Assembly: GCA_905221615.1 (NCBI GenBank)
Contig: CAJNDT010001324.1
Span: 310,001-374,000, forward strand
DNA: 64,000 nucleotides
Reading direction: 5' to 3'
From: Symbiodinium sp. CCMP2592
Lineage: Eukaryota > Sar > Dinophyceae > Suessiales > Symbiodiniaceae
Numbering within the stretch: the first letter of the stretch is position 1; each line of letters begins with the position of its first letter. The position numbers and the translations under genes are program-made. The notes under the pieces are model-generated. The model was not told where the DNA came from and did not search any database. It saw only the letters and a list, made by a program, of their open reading frames with translations. Positions 11,719-23,580 of this stretch are shown here, piece after piece.

Positions 11719-12789
11719 TCAGAGGCGAATGCCTTGACGTTTCAAGGCCGATTCCGTAACTTCGCAAAAAGCAGACCACTCACCCTTTGAAGTTTTGAAA
11801 GTGGATAGCGCGCTGGCCGCTTCCTGCAAGTGCTGTTTGGATAACCCGCTCATCAAGTCCACAAGTTCCGCGACTGAGGATTGCTTGTGTTTTTGTGCCA
11901 CCGAGAGCAAAGCCTTCAAGTAAGCATCAGCGAAAACCCAGTTGTGCTGCACGCCGAACTGATCCATTTGACTGCGTAGCGTCTGGAACTTGGTCACCGG
12001 TCGCCCGGCAAAAGTCGACACAAGTGCAGTGAAGACCTGCACATCGGGGGTTAATGACATGTTGCACATGGTGTCGAAAAGGAAAACTGCAACATTATAG
12101 CCACTGCTCTCAGCAGTCGTGCAGGCACGAAGCGCGGATGTAAAGTGCCCGACATCCACCACGAGATCCATCCTCACCATTTCGTCCAAGATGTCGGCTG
12201 CCGTGCGGATGTCCCCTTCATCCGCTGCTGCGACGAGACGAGCAGCTGCCATCGTCTCATCCATGCGATAAGACTGCCTGGCTTCCTTCCAGACTTGCTG
12301 CACAGATGGCCACAAACCCGCCTTTCCGTAAAGCTTCATGGCCAGGTTGAATGTGAGAACTTCTTTTGGCAGCTCAAGCTTGCAGAGCTGCTCATACAGT
12401 GCTATGCCAGCTTTATACTGCCCACAAGCAAGGGCTGCATTCATCTCCACATCGAAGAAAGGTGTCTTCAAGACCTTGCTGGTTGCGCGAAGTTGCCGGA
12501 TCCTTTGCCAGTCACTGCGATTTGCTGCCTGTACCACCTTGGCCAAGAGCTTGGATTCTCCCTTCGTTAAGCCATAGTCCGTCGACGATTGTCCTGCCGC
12601 TGATGTATAAAACCTGCTGCCCATACGCGGGCGTCCTGCGCTGGCACCGTTTGATTCGTTGCGCGCGTCCTGTGGCAGAGCAGCACCGAACCCAATTGAG
12701 TGTGTTCCCAAGAATTTGCGAAGCAGGGCGAAAGCTCCTGCTAGGCAAAGGGTCCGCAGACTGGCCCCTCCCATGGCGTGATAACGCAT
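11719..12789 (-). CDS. Pentatricopeptide-repeat (PPR) protein
   Basis: A 356-residue frame starts at the ATG at 12789. Its N-terminus (about residues 1-55) is rich in Arg, Ala, Ser and Leu with few acids, like an organelle targeting peptide. From about residue 60 the protein is all-helical in look, with degenerate PPR units of 35 residues. Clear ones begin near LTFNLAMKLYGKAG, VGHFTSALRACTTAESSGYN and DVQVFTALVSTFAGRP. PPR proteins bind organellar RNA in processing, editing or translation. A canonical donor (GTGAGT) lies just after the codons for FKTSKG at about 11786, so the last ~20 residues are probably intronic and the gene continues downstream. Confidence 0.78.
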   Translation of the reverse strand: MRYHAMGGASLRTLCLAGAFALLRKFLGTHSIGFGAALPQDARNESNGASAGRPRMGSRFYTSAAGQSSTDYGLTKGESKLLAKVVQAANRSDWQRIRQLRATSKVLKTPFFDVEMNAALACGQYKAGIALYEQLCKLELPKEVLTFNLAMKLYGKAGLWPSVQQVWKEARQSYRMDETMAAARLVAAADEGDIRTAADILDEMVRMDLVVDVGHFTSALRACTTAESSGYNVAVFLFDTMCNMSLTPDVQVFTALVSTFAGRPVTKFQTLRSQMDQFGVQHNWVFADAYLKALLSVAQKHKQSSVAELVDLMSGLSKQHLQEAASALSTFKTSKGEWSAFCEVTESALKRQGIRL

Positions 12790-13189
12790 CGCGCGCGACA
12801 AAACACTGCCGTGCGGCCAGCCGCTTGAGCAGCCAGCCCGACACCCTGACCCGGCCCTTTGGATGCCTTTGCCGCAGCGAAGCTATCTACGAGAACTGCA
12901 AAACACACCCGGCAGCTCAAGAAAGCCGAGCAACCGTTCAAGCCCAAGGCAATGGTCCGCTACTGTAAGCCCAAGAAAGGGTGTCTGCCCACTCACAGCA
13001 CAGGCCTTCTGAGCCTTCTTGGATTCTGCAGCTTTGGCGGCCTGCACTTCATGCAAGCACATGACATGTGCAGGCAGTGCGTGCTAATGATCATTGACAA
13101 GTCAGACCCCGAAAAACATGCACGAGAATGTCACAATATGCCAGTAATTGCCAGTATAGACCCCAAACGGTGACAGGGCAGCACAAACG

Positions 13190-13375
13190 ACCAAGACTGC
13201 CACGACCACCAGGAGAAGCACGACGACCACTTCGACCCAGGACGATCCACCAGGAGACCACCACGAAGGTTCAGGAAAACCACCCAGAGACCACCAGAGA
13301 CCACCGGGAAACCACCTTGAGACCCACCACGGGATCACTGCGAGGAAGCCAGCAGGAGACCGCAGAACACCAGGA
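13190..13375. repeat. Degenerate CCACCAGGAGACC-type minisatellite
   Basis: Irregular repeats of CCACCAGGAGA and GACCACC units cover about 185 bp. The Trp/Gly/Val-rich minus-strand frame across it is probably a by-product. Flanking sequence (12.8-13.19 and 13.4-14.1 kb) has no assigned gene. Confidence 0.75.
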
Positions 13376-14117
13376 CACTGCTGCCAAAGTGCTTCCCCCA
13401 AGTACTCGGGGAGTGGTTCAGGAACGCTCACCGTGCTTTCCACCATTTACTGTCGGGATTGGCGAGTTGGCGAGCACGGCACCTGTGCTTGCCTTATGGC
13501 TGCACCGGCGGGATTCAGAAGGGTGGCCAACATGCATTCCTCCAAGTACTGGCGGGATGTAGACTTTTCAGAACAAAAGGTGGGCCATGCTTCGAATATA
13601 CAATGAAACTGGCTCTTCGGGACACGGTACCCAGCGGACCCCATAGTGTGTCCCACACCGTTTGTGTAATTGTCTTAATGTTAGATGATATGCAAAACTC
13701 TGCTGTGCAGCAAGAGCGCAGCTGCGGCAGCTGCGTCCTGTCGACGGCGACGCTCCTCCTCCTGTTTGCTGGCAGCGTCTGCAGATCGCGGGCTGACATC
13801 GGCTTTTCAAAACTGCGAAACTTCCTTTCAGGATTCCAAGGCAGTTAAAGGACATTCTTGTGACCAGGCCGTGGCACTTTGCATTAGCTACGACGGCTTT
13901 GCGGCCTTTGGTTTTGCTGACAAGCTGGATCCACCTGCCTTACAGCCTCACGTGGAAGTGAATCAAAAACTCAAATCGACATCACGGTCCTCCTTTTTGT
14001 CCTTTCTTCTGGAGCGCGGAGAGGGTACTTGTTCAGGGGAACTGGACGATTCCTCTCGGAGAGGATTATCGGAAACAGCATGCAGTGAGACCTCCGGCCG
14101 ACAGACGTGACACGTCA

Positions 14118-14245
14118 CTATCGTGGAAAACTCTGTGTGTCCTCGTCATCGTCATCCTCCTGCTCATCTTCGTCATCCATGCCATCAGCATCGCCTTCCG
14201 CAGCTTCGGCTTCGACGTCGTCCTTTTGCCAAAGGTGATGCTCCG
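14118..14245 (-). CDS. Acidic C-terminal exon of an unknown gene
   Basis: One minus-strand frame ends at TAG (14118-14120) after a strongly acidic tail (MDDEDEQEDDDDEDTQSFPR). The composition is unlikely by chance and resembles C-termini of nuclear or ribosome-associated proteins. The upstream exons were not identified. The plus-strand Ser-rich frame opposite is its shadow. Confidence 0.35.
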
Positions 14246-14249
14246 GACT

Positions 14250-15480
14250 CGAGGCTTTCATCCCTATCCCGCAGGCCAAGCAAGCAGACAAAAGCGCCTT
14301 CTATTGTTTTCTGAAGTGCACACCCAAAGAAATCCAGCGAAGCGTCCTCCTCACTGTAGCTCTCCACGGCTGCATACCTGTCGACTGGGGTCATTAACGG
14401 TCTCAAGTCCCTCTTTTGTCGGACACAAGACTGGATTGCATTAGGTCAAAGGGTGAGAATCTCCGCATCTTCCCACACTATCAGCAACCGCTGCCTAGCC
14501 GGTGCCGCAGGACTTTCTCGCGCCTGGCATGCAAAGAAACTCTCCCTCAAACGTATGCAAGGTGGTTACAACGCATGCACCTTCCCTCCATCTCTAGGAC
14601 CACCAAAAGTTGATGTGGACACTATTGGAACATCGTGGGAGGCATGATTCAGGACACTGGGCGAACATTTCACGAGCAGCTCATTTGTACACAACGGACA
14701 TCCACGCGAGAGCACCTTATCCCACCCGTCCTTGAGGAATCGAACCCCTAAACACAGTCTCGTCTTGGAAGCGCGTGAAAGCATTGCGACGTATTTGGTT
14801 GTTCTCGCCAGCTGCATGCATTCACGAATCATGGTGAAGAATCGTACTCCCCTGACTCCATCAATATATGTGGTGCCTCTTCTTTCAATGAAGGGGGCTA
14901 GGGTTGACGGTTAGGATTTCTCGGATTCTGGTTGCAACGTTTTACTCGGAAAGATGCTTCAAAATTTGATCAGAATCTTCGTGTTGAAAATTTTTGTTTT
15001 TCATTTTAACACTATTTGCTACTGAAAATTTTTATTTTTCAACAATTGAGTCACACGAAAAATGTTGCCCCAAACGTTTGCGGAGGAATCAGGAAACCAT
15101 AACTACGGTAGGGAGCTTTGGAAAGGTGGCTGCGTTATACGATGCACTCGCAAATGATGCTGCACATGAAACCGCGCATGCTTTCCGAAAGGCATTAATA
15201 CTGAAAAAACTCAGTGATGCTTTGCTGCAGCGATTCCTTACGGAAAAGTTGGTTGCTGCGTCTCATTATAGGGGCACATCTATCACAGCAGCTTTTGGCT
15301 TCCTCATTGAAGGATTTAGCAGCTGCTGGTTTCCACAGCAAGAATCTGTGGCGAATCGCACCGCCGTACTTTTGCGACGTTCGTCCTTCTTGTTTTCACC
15401 AACTGTTCAGGTGTCTAGCACCTTCAAGTATCAACTTATCTAACTTCAAGAGTAATGCTCTATTGCATATGCCAGGACCC
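14250..15480. other. Stretch without an assigned gene
   Basis: No frame has a recognisable domain. Sequence at 14940-15060 is A+T-rich with repeated AAAATTTTT-type motifs. Confidence 0.4.
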
Positions 15481-15499
15481 AGGACGATGGTACGGTACA

Positions 15500-15600
15500 T
15501 GAGGCACGCATGGTACGGTACAAGGGGTACGCATGGTACGGTATAAGGGGTACGCATGGTACGGTACAACAGGTACGGTACGCATGACATGTGTACCACT
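15500..15600. repeat. 23-bp tandem array built on GGTACGGTAC
   Basis: Three consecutive 23-bp units beginning CGCATGGTACGGTA are visible, with degenerate units on both sides. The unit contains the self-complementary GTAC core several times. Confidence 0.8.
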
Positions 15601-15622
15601 GTACCGTACCATGTACCGTACC

Positions 15623-15740
15623 CTATGTACCATCGTACCGTACCCCATTTAGCATGACATGGACCCCAATTAGCATAACATATGTCATGCTAAATGGGGT
15701 CCATGTCATGCTAAATGTGGTACGGTACGATGGTACATAG
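15623..15740. repeat. Near-perfect inverted repeat (54-bp arms, 10-bp loop)
   Basis: The arm at 15623-15676 is complementary to the arm at 15687-15740 with two mismatches. The loop is AACATATGTC. Each arm contains a CATGCTAAATGG-like element and a GTACGGTACGATGGTACAT-like end that links it to the flanking tandem array. Single-stranded DNA or RNA of it would fold into a stable hairpin. Confidence 0.92.
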
Positions 15741-15758
15741 AGCACGGTCCGATGGTAC

Positions 15759-15870
15759 AGGTACCCGCGAAGCGCCCCCTATATGTACCCTCGAAGCGTC
15801 CCCTATGTACCCTCGAGCCGTCCCCTATGTACCCTCGAAGCGTCCCCGATGTACCCCGGAAGCGTCCCCT
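15759..15870. repeat. 22-bp tandem array
   Basis: Four 22-bp units at 15783-15870, consensus ATGTACCCTCGAAGCGTCCC plus CT, each with one to three changes, preceded by a partial unit. It begins within 20 bp of the hairpin. Confidence 0.85.
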
Positions 15871-15899
15871 AAACCGTTCCCTATGTACGATTACGAAGC

Positions 15900-18540
15900 G
15901 TACCATGACGCATGTGGTCAATAGAAACCATCTGTTTCATTACTCTTGAGGGCTGACAAGTATCAACCTCGAAAATACTCCTTGTGTTTCACCTTTGTTG
16001 GTCTCCGGTTGTTGCCTCTTCCCTTCGAAGGCAGTTCTCCCATGCGAGCGGCGTCTCAGGACTGATTTGGGCGTGTTCTCTCGACTTGGGGCTAGGTTTG
16101 ATCACCAGTGCTTTCATCACCGGCGGTGTTGTCGAAGAGATGTTACCAAAAAGCTTCGGGCCTCAACTGCTTTGTTTGTGGGTGCATCAGCCATGCGCGG
16201 CTTTTATGAAAGGTTGACGAGCCTCGTCTGGAAACATCTTCAAGAGCCCGCCCCCCCCAAGAAGCTAAAATGGTCTTCGTTTACAAAGAACTCTTCACCA
16301 TGATTCGTGAACGCGTGCGACGAGCACAACCAGCTTTCGACCCGGGGCTCCCTTGCCCGGCGTTTCATCGAACCTGCTTGGGCCACGACCTTCGGAATTG
16401 GAGACGGTGGCCTCCCGACTCCGGCGAGCCTGCAGCTCACCCAGAGCAACGAGAACCCGTCCGCAGTGGGCACTCGGGCATTTTTCGGCGGAAGCAGGAA
16501 ACTCCCAGGATCCGGGAGGCCGAAATACCTGCCACTATGGACAAGATGGCCTGGCCTAGGCCGGCTAGGCACCCTTTTGGCGCCAGCCATGCAGACTCTG
16601 GCAATCACTAGGCTTGGGGCCTTTGCACTCCAAACCCGCAACAGAATGGATGCCGGAGGGCGTTGCTTTTGGAACTCCTCCACCTCTGGGCTGTTTCATT
16701 AGTCCACGCTGTCTTTGATGCCGCGCAGCCGGTGCAAGCGCTGCCGCCACCAGGCACACGCCCGGGCGATGAAGCGGCGTAGAACCAGTGGAGGAAGGCA
16801 CCGGCAAGGACAACCCTCGGAATGAGATGCGATCTACCAGATTCACTAGCCATGTCTCCCCTTCTTGCTCACTGTTACCCCACCGGCTCACCGCATGCTC
16901 AGTGCATCAAAGCATGAGAATCGGATGAGCATTCGGCGCCGCACCCCAAATGGCAAAGCCCCGTGTCGAATGCACCCCACTTTCTAGCAGCACCGGCAAA
17001 CGTACCAGACTCATATCGTCAGCATCCCCGCCCTTGCTAGCATCATCATCCTGAGTAGCATGATAACCGTAAAAGGCATTTCGAGTGATTCTTCCAAGGG
17101 TCAGGGAAGCCAGAGCTGAGCAAAGGCTGCCCGGCTGCATCGATGAGATGATGCTCGTGATGCAAGCTGAGAACATCCTCAGATGCAGTGGCTGCGACTA
17201 GCTTCTATCGCTCGGACTTCCAAGCTTTTTGTATTTGTGGTCTGTGGGGTCTGGCAAAGATATGACTTTGCTCTGTGTGCCGCTGTGGACAGGGCACAAG
17301 AACCCGTTAGAAAGTTGCGCGCAAAAAGGCGTATCCAGGAAAGGTCGTCCTCTCACAACTTTACCGAGCTATCCGCTCCAGTCTGAACTTGTCACGTCTC
17401 GAGCATCACCGTGTCGGCGCCCGTTTCCTCAGCACCGGTCGCGAGCAAACCGTCCGGGACTCGAGCTCGGGAATTGTCATTTGACAGATGCGAGCCGTCG
17501 TGCAGTTGCAAACAAGTGTCAGAGTAGCGGATGCCTTGGTGCACATCGTGAGCGCGGCACATGTTCCTAGCTGTCGTAGGCAGCCATTATGCACGAAGTT
17601 CCAAAATTGGAGGTCGGCTCTCAAGGTCTGTCGCAAAGTCTCTTGTTTGAAGCAAGGCTCTACAGCGCTCTGCAGCTCTGACTGCACCAAGTCCCCAGAA
17701 TTCTATCAGATTCCGATCAGCAGAGGCACGGCAAGATTTGGTGAAGAAGGAGGATGGGCTGCAAGTGCGAGGGCTGGACTCCTGCGGCACCGCGTTGCTT
17801 CGTCAGAGGCACAGACTTAGAATGGCACCCCTGAAAAGCTTCGGCAGCAGAAGGATCAAACCAAAGCACTAGAAACAGGAATGCAAGGACGTAATCCAGT
17901 TGGCTTTCGAGCACGGGGATGGGAGTCTATGGCAAGCGGGTCCGCGGCTTCGGCTGCTTCGGGCATAGAGCCGGACGGGGACTCGTAAACGATGCACTGG
18001 TGGAAGTTTGCCTTCCGCAGGGCTTTGTCCAGAGACTGGCGCCAATGCCACTAGAACATCCCAAGAAGGCCCTGCCCCCCTGCGCCCCTTACATTGAATG
18101 GTGTGCTCCTTGCGCCATGCCCCCAGCTGGGGACGAGGCTAGCTCTTTAGAGGTGGGTACAGCAGTAGTACAGTACAATACAGCAACGGTAAAGTGGCAG
18201 TGTAGTGGTACAGTACAGTAGTAGTCGTAAGCAAGAACAATAGGAGGGTTTAGTTGCTGTTTTGCGGAACGCTTCATTTTGACGACGTTCCCCATCATCC
18301 GAAACTCCCCCAACAACCAAACCTGGGGCCTGCTTCCGTACCATAAGTTTTCTCCTGCCCCTTGTTATCCTGTACCCAATTAAACTACGAAATCAAGTGA
18401 CCTCGGGTCTGTAGAAAGGCGTCTACACACCAGTAGCTGTTGAAGACAAAGACACCTCTAAAATTATGCATTCAATCACCCAAGGCTCACCCACCTACCC
18501 TCGAAACGCCGTGAAACGCTGTCCCTTGCAGCGGGGAGGC
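15900..18540. other. Long stretch without an assigned gene
   Basis: Minus-strand frames near 16240-16690 and 17400-17690 are open but match no family I know. A short repeat of CAGTAGTACAGTACAATA type occurs at about 18165-18222. Confidence 0.35.
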
Positions 18541-18550
18541 AAACACACGC

Positions 18551-18599
18551 ACACTTACTTACTTATTTACTTACTTACTTGGACTTACTTACTTACTTT
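18551..18599 (+). repeat. (ACTT)n microsatellite
   Basis: About twelve ACTT units with two interruptions. Confidence 0.92.
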
Positions 18600-18609
18600 C
18601 GCTGGCCGC

Positions 18610-20880
18610 AGGACTTTCAGGCGAGGCTTGGGCTGGCGGCTCCGTTCCTGATTAACGATCTCAAAGTCTCAAAGACAGCAGACAGTACGATGAACAACGA
18701 CGCGCCACCGCATGCCGGCCTTTCTGACATAAAGTTCCACCTCCCAGGGCCCATCCGCTGAAAGGCTACCTCGAAAGGTACTGGAAGCTAAGGCATGGTC
18801 TGGGCAGCCGATTTGGGCTCAGGTGGGCTTTGCAGGATCTTCCAAATCTTCAGGAAATATTCTCTCCGCCTGATGCACCTGTGAGTTTGGCCATGGCTTC
18901 CTCATGCGTTCCTGACAACCCTGAAACCCGAAACTTTTCACTGGCAAGGCACGGAGCTCGAACCTTGCATGGGCGGGAGTCAAGAACGCACATGAAACAA
19001 GCCTCCGACAGCATGTGCAGGAAGTCACCAGGTGTCCACTGCAATTACCGCAACAAAGAGCCTGTCTCGAATTTCGGGGATTGCGGCAAGTCAATGCAGC
19101 ACAGCTGCCGCACGTCCTGCTCTCCACCACTTACCTTAGCTTTCTCTCAAAGACTTACTGTTCCCATGTATGGCCAGGGAGCGTGCCACAGGCCATAGGA
19201 CTGGACTGGAATTGGGTGCACAGACAACCTCTGTATCAACAGCCCAGGGAGTTGCAGCGGAGCTGCTGCCACTTGAAGAGCGGCCGAGGCAGCCTCCCGG
19301 CAAGTGCGAGTGGTGGCAGAGATCCACACTTCTCTGCGCTTCTCCACGAGTTTTGTTCATGCACCAATTGTTCAAGATTTGGGGCACGAAGCCCCATGCA
19401 GCATACAGAAGCTGCAGGGGCACAACTTCAATCGAGGCTATTGAGCCTTCCGGAATGTCCTCTGACCTCAACCCTTGGCCTTTCCCTGTCCTGGCCTCCA
19501 AATGGGCCAGCCCCGACTGTGAAAGTGCGGAAGTCACCTGCAAGCTTGAACTCCACTTTCTGAAGACAGGGCAGTGCAGTGAGAGCTTCTGGCTGACACG
19601 CACTGCGACAGCATCCCTGCTGAATTGCTTGAAGCCCCGGCACCGCTCGCATTAGCTGCTTCCGTTGCGCGCCCAAGCAGCGCGAAATGGCTGAGACGAC
19701 TCGATCCTAAGCGCAGCAGGATTTGGACGCCCGCAACTCGGAATTCCAGCAAGATTTAGGATGATGCAGGGCTGGAGATTCACCACGCACAGGAGGTCCC
19801 TACCGCCAAACCCCCCGCTTAACGGCAAACCATCCACCAGTCTCGACCAACCTGGCGTAACCTGGCACCTACGGGTTTGAGCTTGCAGCGCTCACTTTCG
19901 CTTCGCCTGTGCTATGCACAGACATAACTGGGATGACCCTGCAGTGAAGTTCTGGGCAGATCATTTTATGAACCACGTAGACGTCGATTGAACACACGGA
20001 CTTGGGACTAGCTCGTTGATCGCCGGGGCAAGAAACCCAGGAATCGAGCGAGCTAACGCACAGCGAACGAATTGAGCTCCAATGCTTTCTCGCCATGTCC
20101 GGTCCAACCGAACCAAATCACTCTTCGGGGTTGCTTGTGCGGCTTAGTCTCACAGAAGTCTGACTTCATCAGCTCCAAATCGTTTCCTGACCGCAGGGGT
20201 CGCTGTGAGCTGATCGGTGAAGAAGTAAGGTAGCACACAGGTTGGCAGCGGGCGCATTGCAGATCAGTGGCCGTTGACGTCCGACTGGCCCCGAACGGTG
20301 GAGGCAAAGTCGTACTCCACCCCGTCCTGAGCTGTCGTGAGCTGGTGTTGTGAGCAGTCAACTAGCTGCTTAGCTCTGCTCAAGCAAACCAATGCAGCAG
20401 ATGCTGAGCAGACTGGAGCCAAGCAACAATGACAAAAAGCTCGCGCGGGGCATCGAGCAGCAGCTGCTCGCAGACTGAGTTTTCAGGGCCTGCCGAAGCT
20501 CAGAAAGGGGTGCCTTGTTGCCACTGCAAAGGAGCCTGAGATTCAGTCTGCCTGCAATAGAGTGAGAGTGTGAGTGGAGTGAGTGAGGTGAGCCAGGTGA
20601 ACGAGTGAGCGGTGAGCGGGTGATTGAATGAACCGTGTGAGAGTGGAGGGTGGAGTGGCGTGGAGTGAGTGAGTCGGCTTGGGTGCACTCAGCCAAGCAA
20701 CGTGGGCTGCCTTTCCGCAATCGTCATTAAGGCATGAACCGCACGAACCAATGAGCACATGAGCAAATGAGTGCGTCATAAGTGAATCGATGAACGAATG
20801 AATGACTCAATCGAACGGGAACTGAGCATGTGCAGACATATCTGCGTGCATCTGTGACGATCCTGCAACTCTGCCCGTCT
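18610..20880. other. Long stretch without an assigned gene
   Basis: Minus-strand frames at 19136-19680 are partly protein-like (for example PLQLLYAAWGFVPQILNN) but unidentified. A GTGAGTGAG-type degenerate repeat lies at about 20563-20675. Confidence 0.35.
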
Positions 20881-20887
20881 CATAAGC

Positions 20888-21042
20888 TAGTGCCTGTTTT
20901 GAGCTTTTTTACAAAGGCAACGTGCGCTGCATCAGAAATCGGGTAAATTCGAGCTGGTGTCCTGTGAACTCAGGCTGGTGCCTGTGTTGGGCTTATTTAC
21001 ACGGGGACTGTGCGCTGCACCAGAAACCGTGTGAATTCGAGC
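20888..21042. repeat. Tandem duplication, ~83-bp unit
   Basis: The copy at about 20888-20956 and the copy at about 20971-21042 share the order CTGGTGCCTGT, GGGCTTATTTACA, GTGCGCTGCACCAGAAA and GTGTGAATTCGAGC, with about 15% difference. No coding sense was seen. Confidence 0.75.
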
Positions 21043-22074
21043 AGGTTTTTGAGCATGCGTCCTGTGGGAGAGTAGCCTGCCCGGTTAACAAGCATAAAGA
21101 CGGGGCTGCCTCGTGACATGCACGGTGCTCGACACTGTCAAATCCATCAGCAGGCCCGTATGTCCGCAGCCCAGTCCTGTGAACCGATCCTCGCTACAGC
21201 GTGCTGCTGGATCTGCATCCAGGTCTGCAAGGTCGATCCAGAGGAAATGCCTCAAAATTCGTCAGCACGCAATGTCTGCTTCACTGCACAGGGGCTCAGA
21301 GGTCCTGAGATCCTGGGGTCCGTTTTCACTTAACATCAAGCTGGTGCTTGAAAAAACGTCGCAGGCTAGCGAGGCCTTCGTTGAAGATCCCGTCCTGCCT
21401 TGACTCTGCCTTGCCCCGTGGTCTAAAGTTCCACCCTTAGCCGAGGCACTGCATCGCCAGGAGCTCCAGCCTCGGAATAGGAATTTCGCAGGCGCTGGGA
21501 GGCTGAGGCATGCTGAGGCTAGGCTTTCGAAGATTTGGACACCGCCCATGCATTCACAACTTCGGCGTGACATGCCAAAAGGAACTTTAGCACACTGACA
21601 ATTCTTGACGCCTCTCACTGCTAAGGCTGCGACAGCTCTGCCTGCTGCAGGCGCTGGTGGCCTGAAAAGAGCTGCGGGTGCCGCAGCAAGTGCTGCCGAC
21701 CTGGGATGTGCATGATACGCAAAATCAAAATGTCAGCGGGAGAGAGTTGTTGGACCTTGCCACCGGCAGCACAAGCTAGTTGATGTCTTGCGATGTGTCT
21801 TTCCGGTGTTATGACATAATGATCATAACATGCAGACTCTTGACATGCAGCATCATGTTCCAGCATTCCGCCAGTGGTTAATGAGGCAGAACTAGACTCG
21901 AGAGCCCTTTATAAAGACGTTGTCCTGGGACGTTTCTACTCGATGCCGAACACACCTCGCTGCGTGGACCAACTCTGTATCAAGCCAGCGCTCTCATAAG
22001 GAAGGCGGGCCGCTGGCATCTTTCGCAGTGCCCAGACGCTCCGAGTTCAAATACAACTCCTCGCCAGGTAGAAT

Positions 22075-22905
22075 TTAACGAGGGCCCCGCTTTCCCTTCC
22101 TTGACGGCTTGGGCAGGGCATCCTCTACAAAGTGGCGCGTGGTTCTGACGCTGAACATCACAGACTCAGCTGAGACAAGCCTGGCATGGCCGACCCCATG
22201 CTGCGACGCGTGCAAGCACGTGTGCCAGGCCGCGAGAGGCGGGTTGCGACTGCGTCGGCTCTCTTTGTTTCCATGTAGCTTAGAGGCCGGCCCTCGCAAG
22301 TGCACACCCTCGGACTCAGAGAGACTGGATGAGACAGCAAGTCTATGGCATCCCACTGGATCGTTGCAAGCAATCATGACAGACTCCAACCAGCTACTGG
22401 GTCTACGTCTCATCACCAAGATTGCTTGCCCAAGCCCCTCGAAACCTAACCTATAGAATCCGAGAACCCGCGGGTCCTGCTTGTTCCACCTTGCCGACGG
22501 CTTTTTCAGGCAGCCAACACGCTGCAACCGTTCCCGCTCGCGCAGGTACTTCGTACTCTGGGCCTCCGAGCAAAAAAAACATGGGACGCAGACTGTCCCC
22601 CAGCTTAAGTCTGTCACATAATTGGTTGGGTAGGCGAAATGCACAACGTCCGGTCTGCAACTGACCGGGGCAGCTAGTCCCAAGCCTGAAACATCCTGAA
22701 ACTCGCATCTCAGGGCCTCGTAGAATCGGTTGATGGTGCGTTCCGCCTGCTGGGGGAGCTCCTCAGCTGCGCTGAGCTCCGTACATGCCTTTGGCGTTGA
22801 GCGCGGACACAAAGCAGAAAGCAGACGCCTGCGGCGTGCGGCCGTAGACAGTCGTCAGCTCCAGCTCTTGCGGAGCGGTCCCAACACCCATAGCGGCTTC
22901 AAAGT
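22075..22905 (-). CDS. Unrecognised protein gene (two overlapping frames)
   Basis: A minus-strand frame from about 22800 to TGA at 22075 encodes about 240 residues of protein-like composition (for example AEELPQQAERTINRFYEAL, DVVHFAYPTNYVTDLSW). Immediately upstream, in another frame at 22905-22763, lies an equally protein-like segment (LLKNFEAAMGVGTAPQELEL, then FCFVSALNAKGMYG) ending in TGA. The two read as one protein if joined near 22770, so either a tiny intron or a frameshift separates them. No domain is recognised. The C-terminal part (SVRTTRHFVEDALPKPSRKG) is basic. Confidence 0.45.
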
Positions 22906-23580
22906 TCTTCAAAAGGGGTAACCGCAGGGGCTCACAACCTCCATGCGCAGGGGGCGCCCTTCTATCGCGCCTAGTTGGGTCTCGTTGGTCAGCGCTGAAT
23001 TGCATGGGCCCACGTCGTCACGATCTGCGAGCATGCTGTCGATGTGCCTAGTAACTCTACTGTGCATTGGAGACCTCCGACTGGAGCCAGAACGTCCGAA
23101 CATGCAGCGGGTCTCGGATCCGGCGACACACACACTCGCCACATCACGGGGAGATCGCCAGTGAAATTAGGAAGACCCTGCAAGGACAGCCAGCCGCCTT
23201 GCAAGCTCCGCAACGCCTGGCTGATGCCTGGCAAGAGACAAGACCTGTCTGGACCTGTAACAACAGCCATCTACGAAGAAGAACATTCGTGTCATCAATC
23301 ATTGGCATAGTTATGCTGGCATCTGTCGTCACGGTAGCACAAGGTGCCATGCAAAGGATTTGGCCAGTCTCTGTCGCATAACCAACTTTTCATGGTGGTG
23401 GCCTTCGTCTCTCCTGGTCGCGGTCATGGGCCCTATCCATCTCGAGGTCCTCTTCCGAGTCCTGGCAGGTCTGGCCGTGCTTGTGGACTGGCTTCATCAA
23501 AAACGTCAGCCCTGTGCTGTGCCGGAAGGCGGCAAGCTATCTTCTGCTACACCAGTCCCCCAAACGAGCAGACAAGAGTC

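Noticed and set aside
14725-14790. GGTTCGATTCC on the minus strand, like a tRNA B box
   Set aside because: The T-stem pairs only four of five bases, and no A box, anticodon arm or acceptor stem is found at the right distances.
18803-18825. GCAGCCGATTTGGGCTCAGG, partly like the dinoflagellate spliced leader
   Set aside because: Too many differences from the 22-nt leader, and no retrogene follows.
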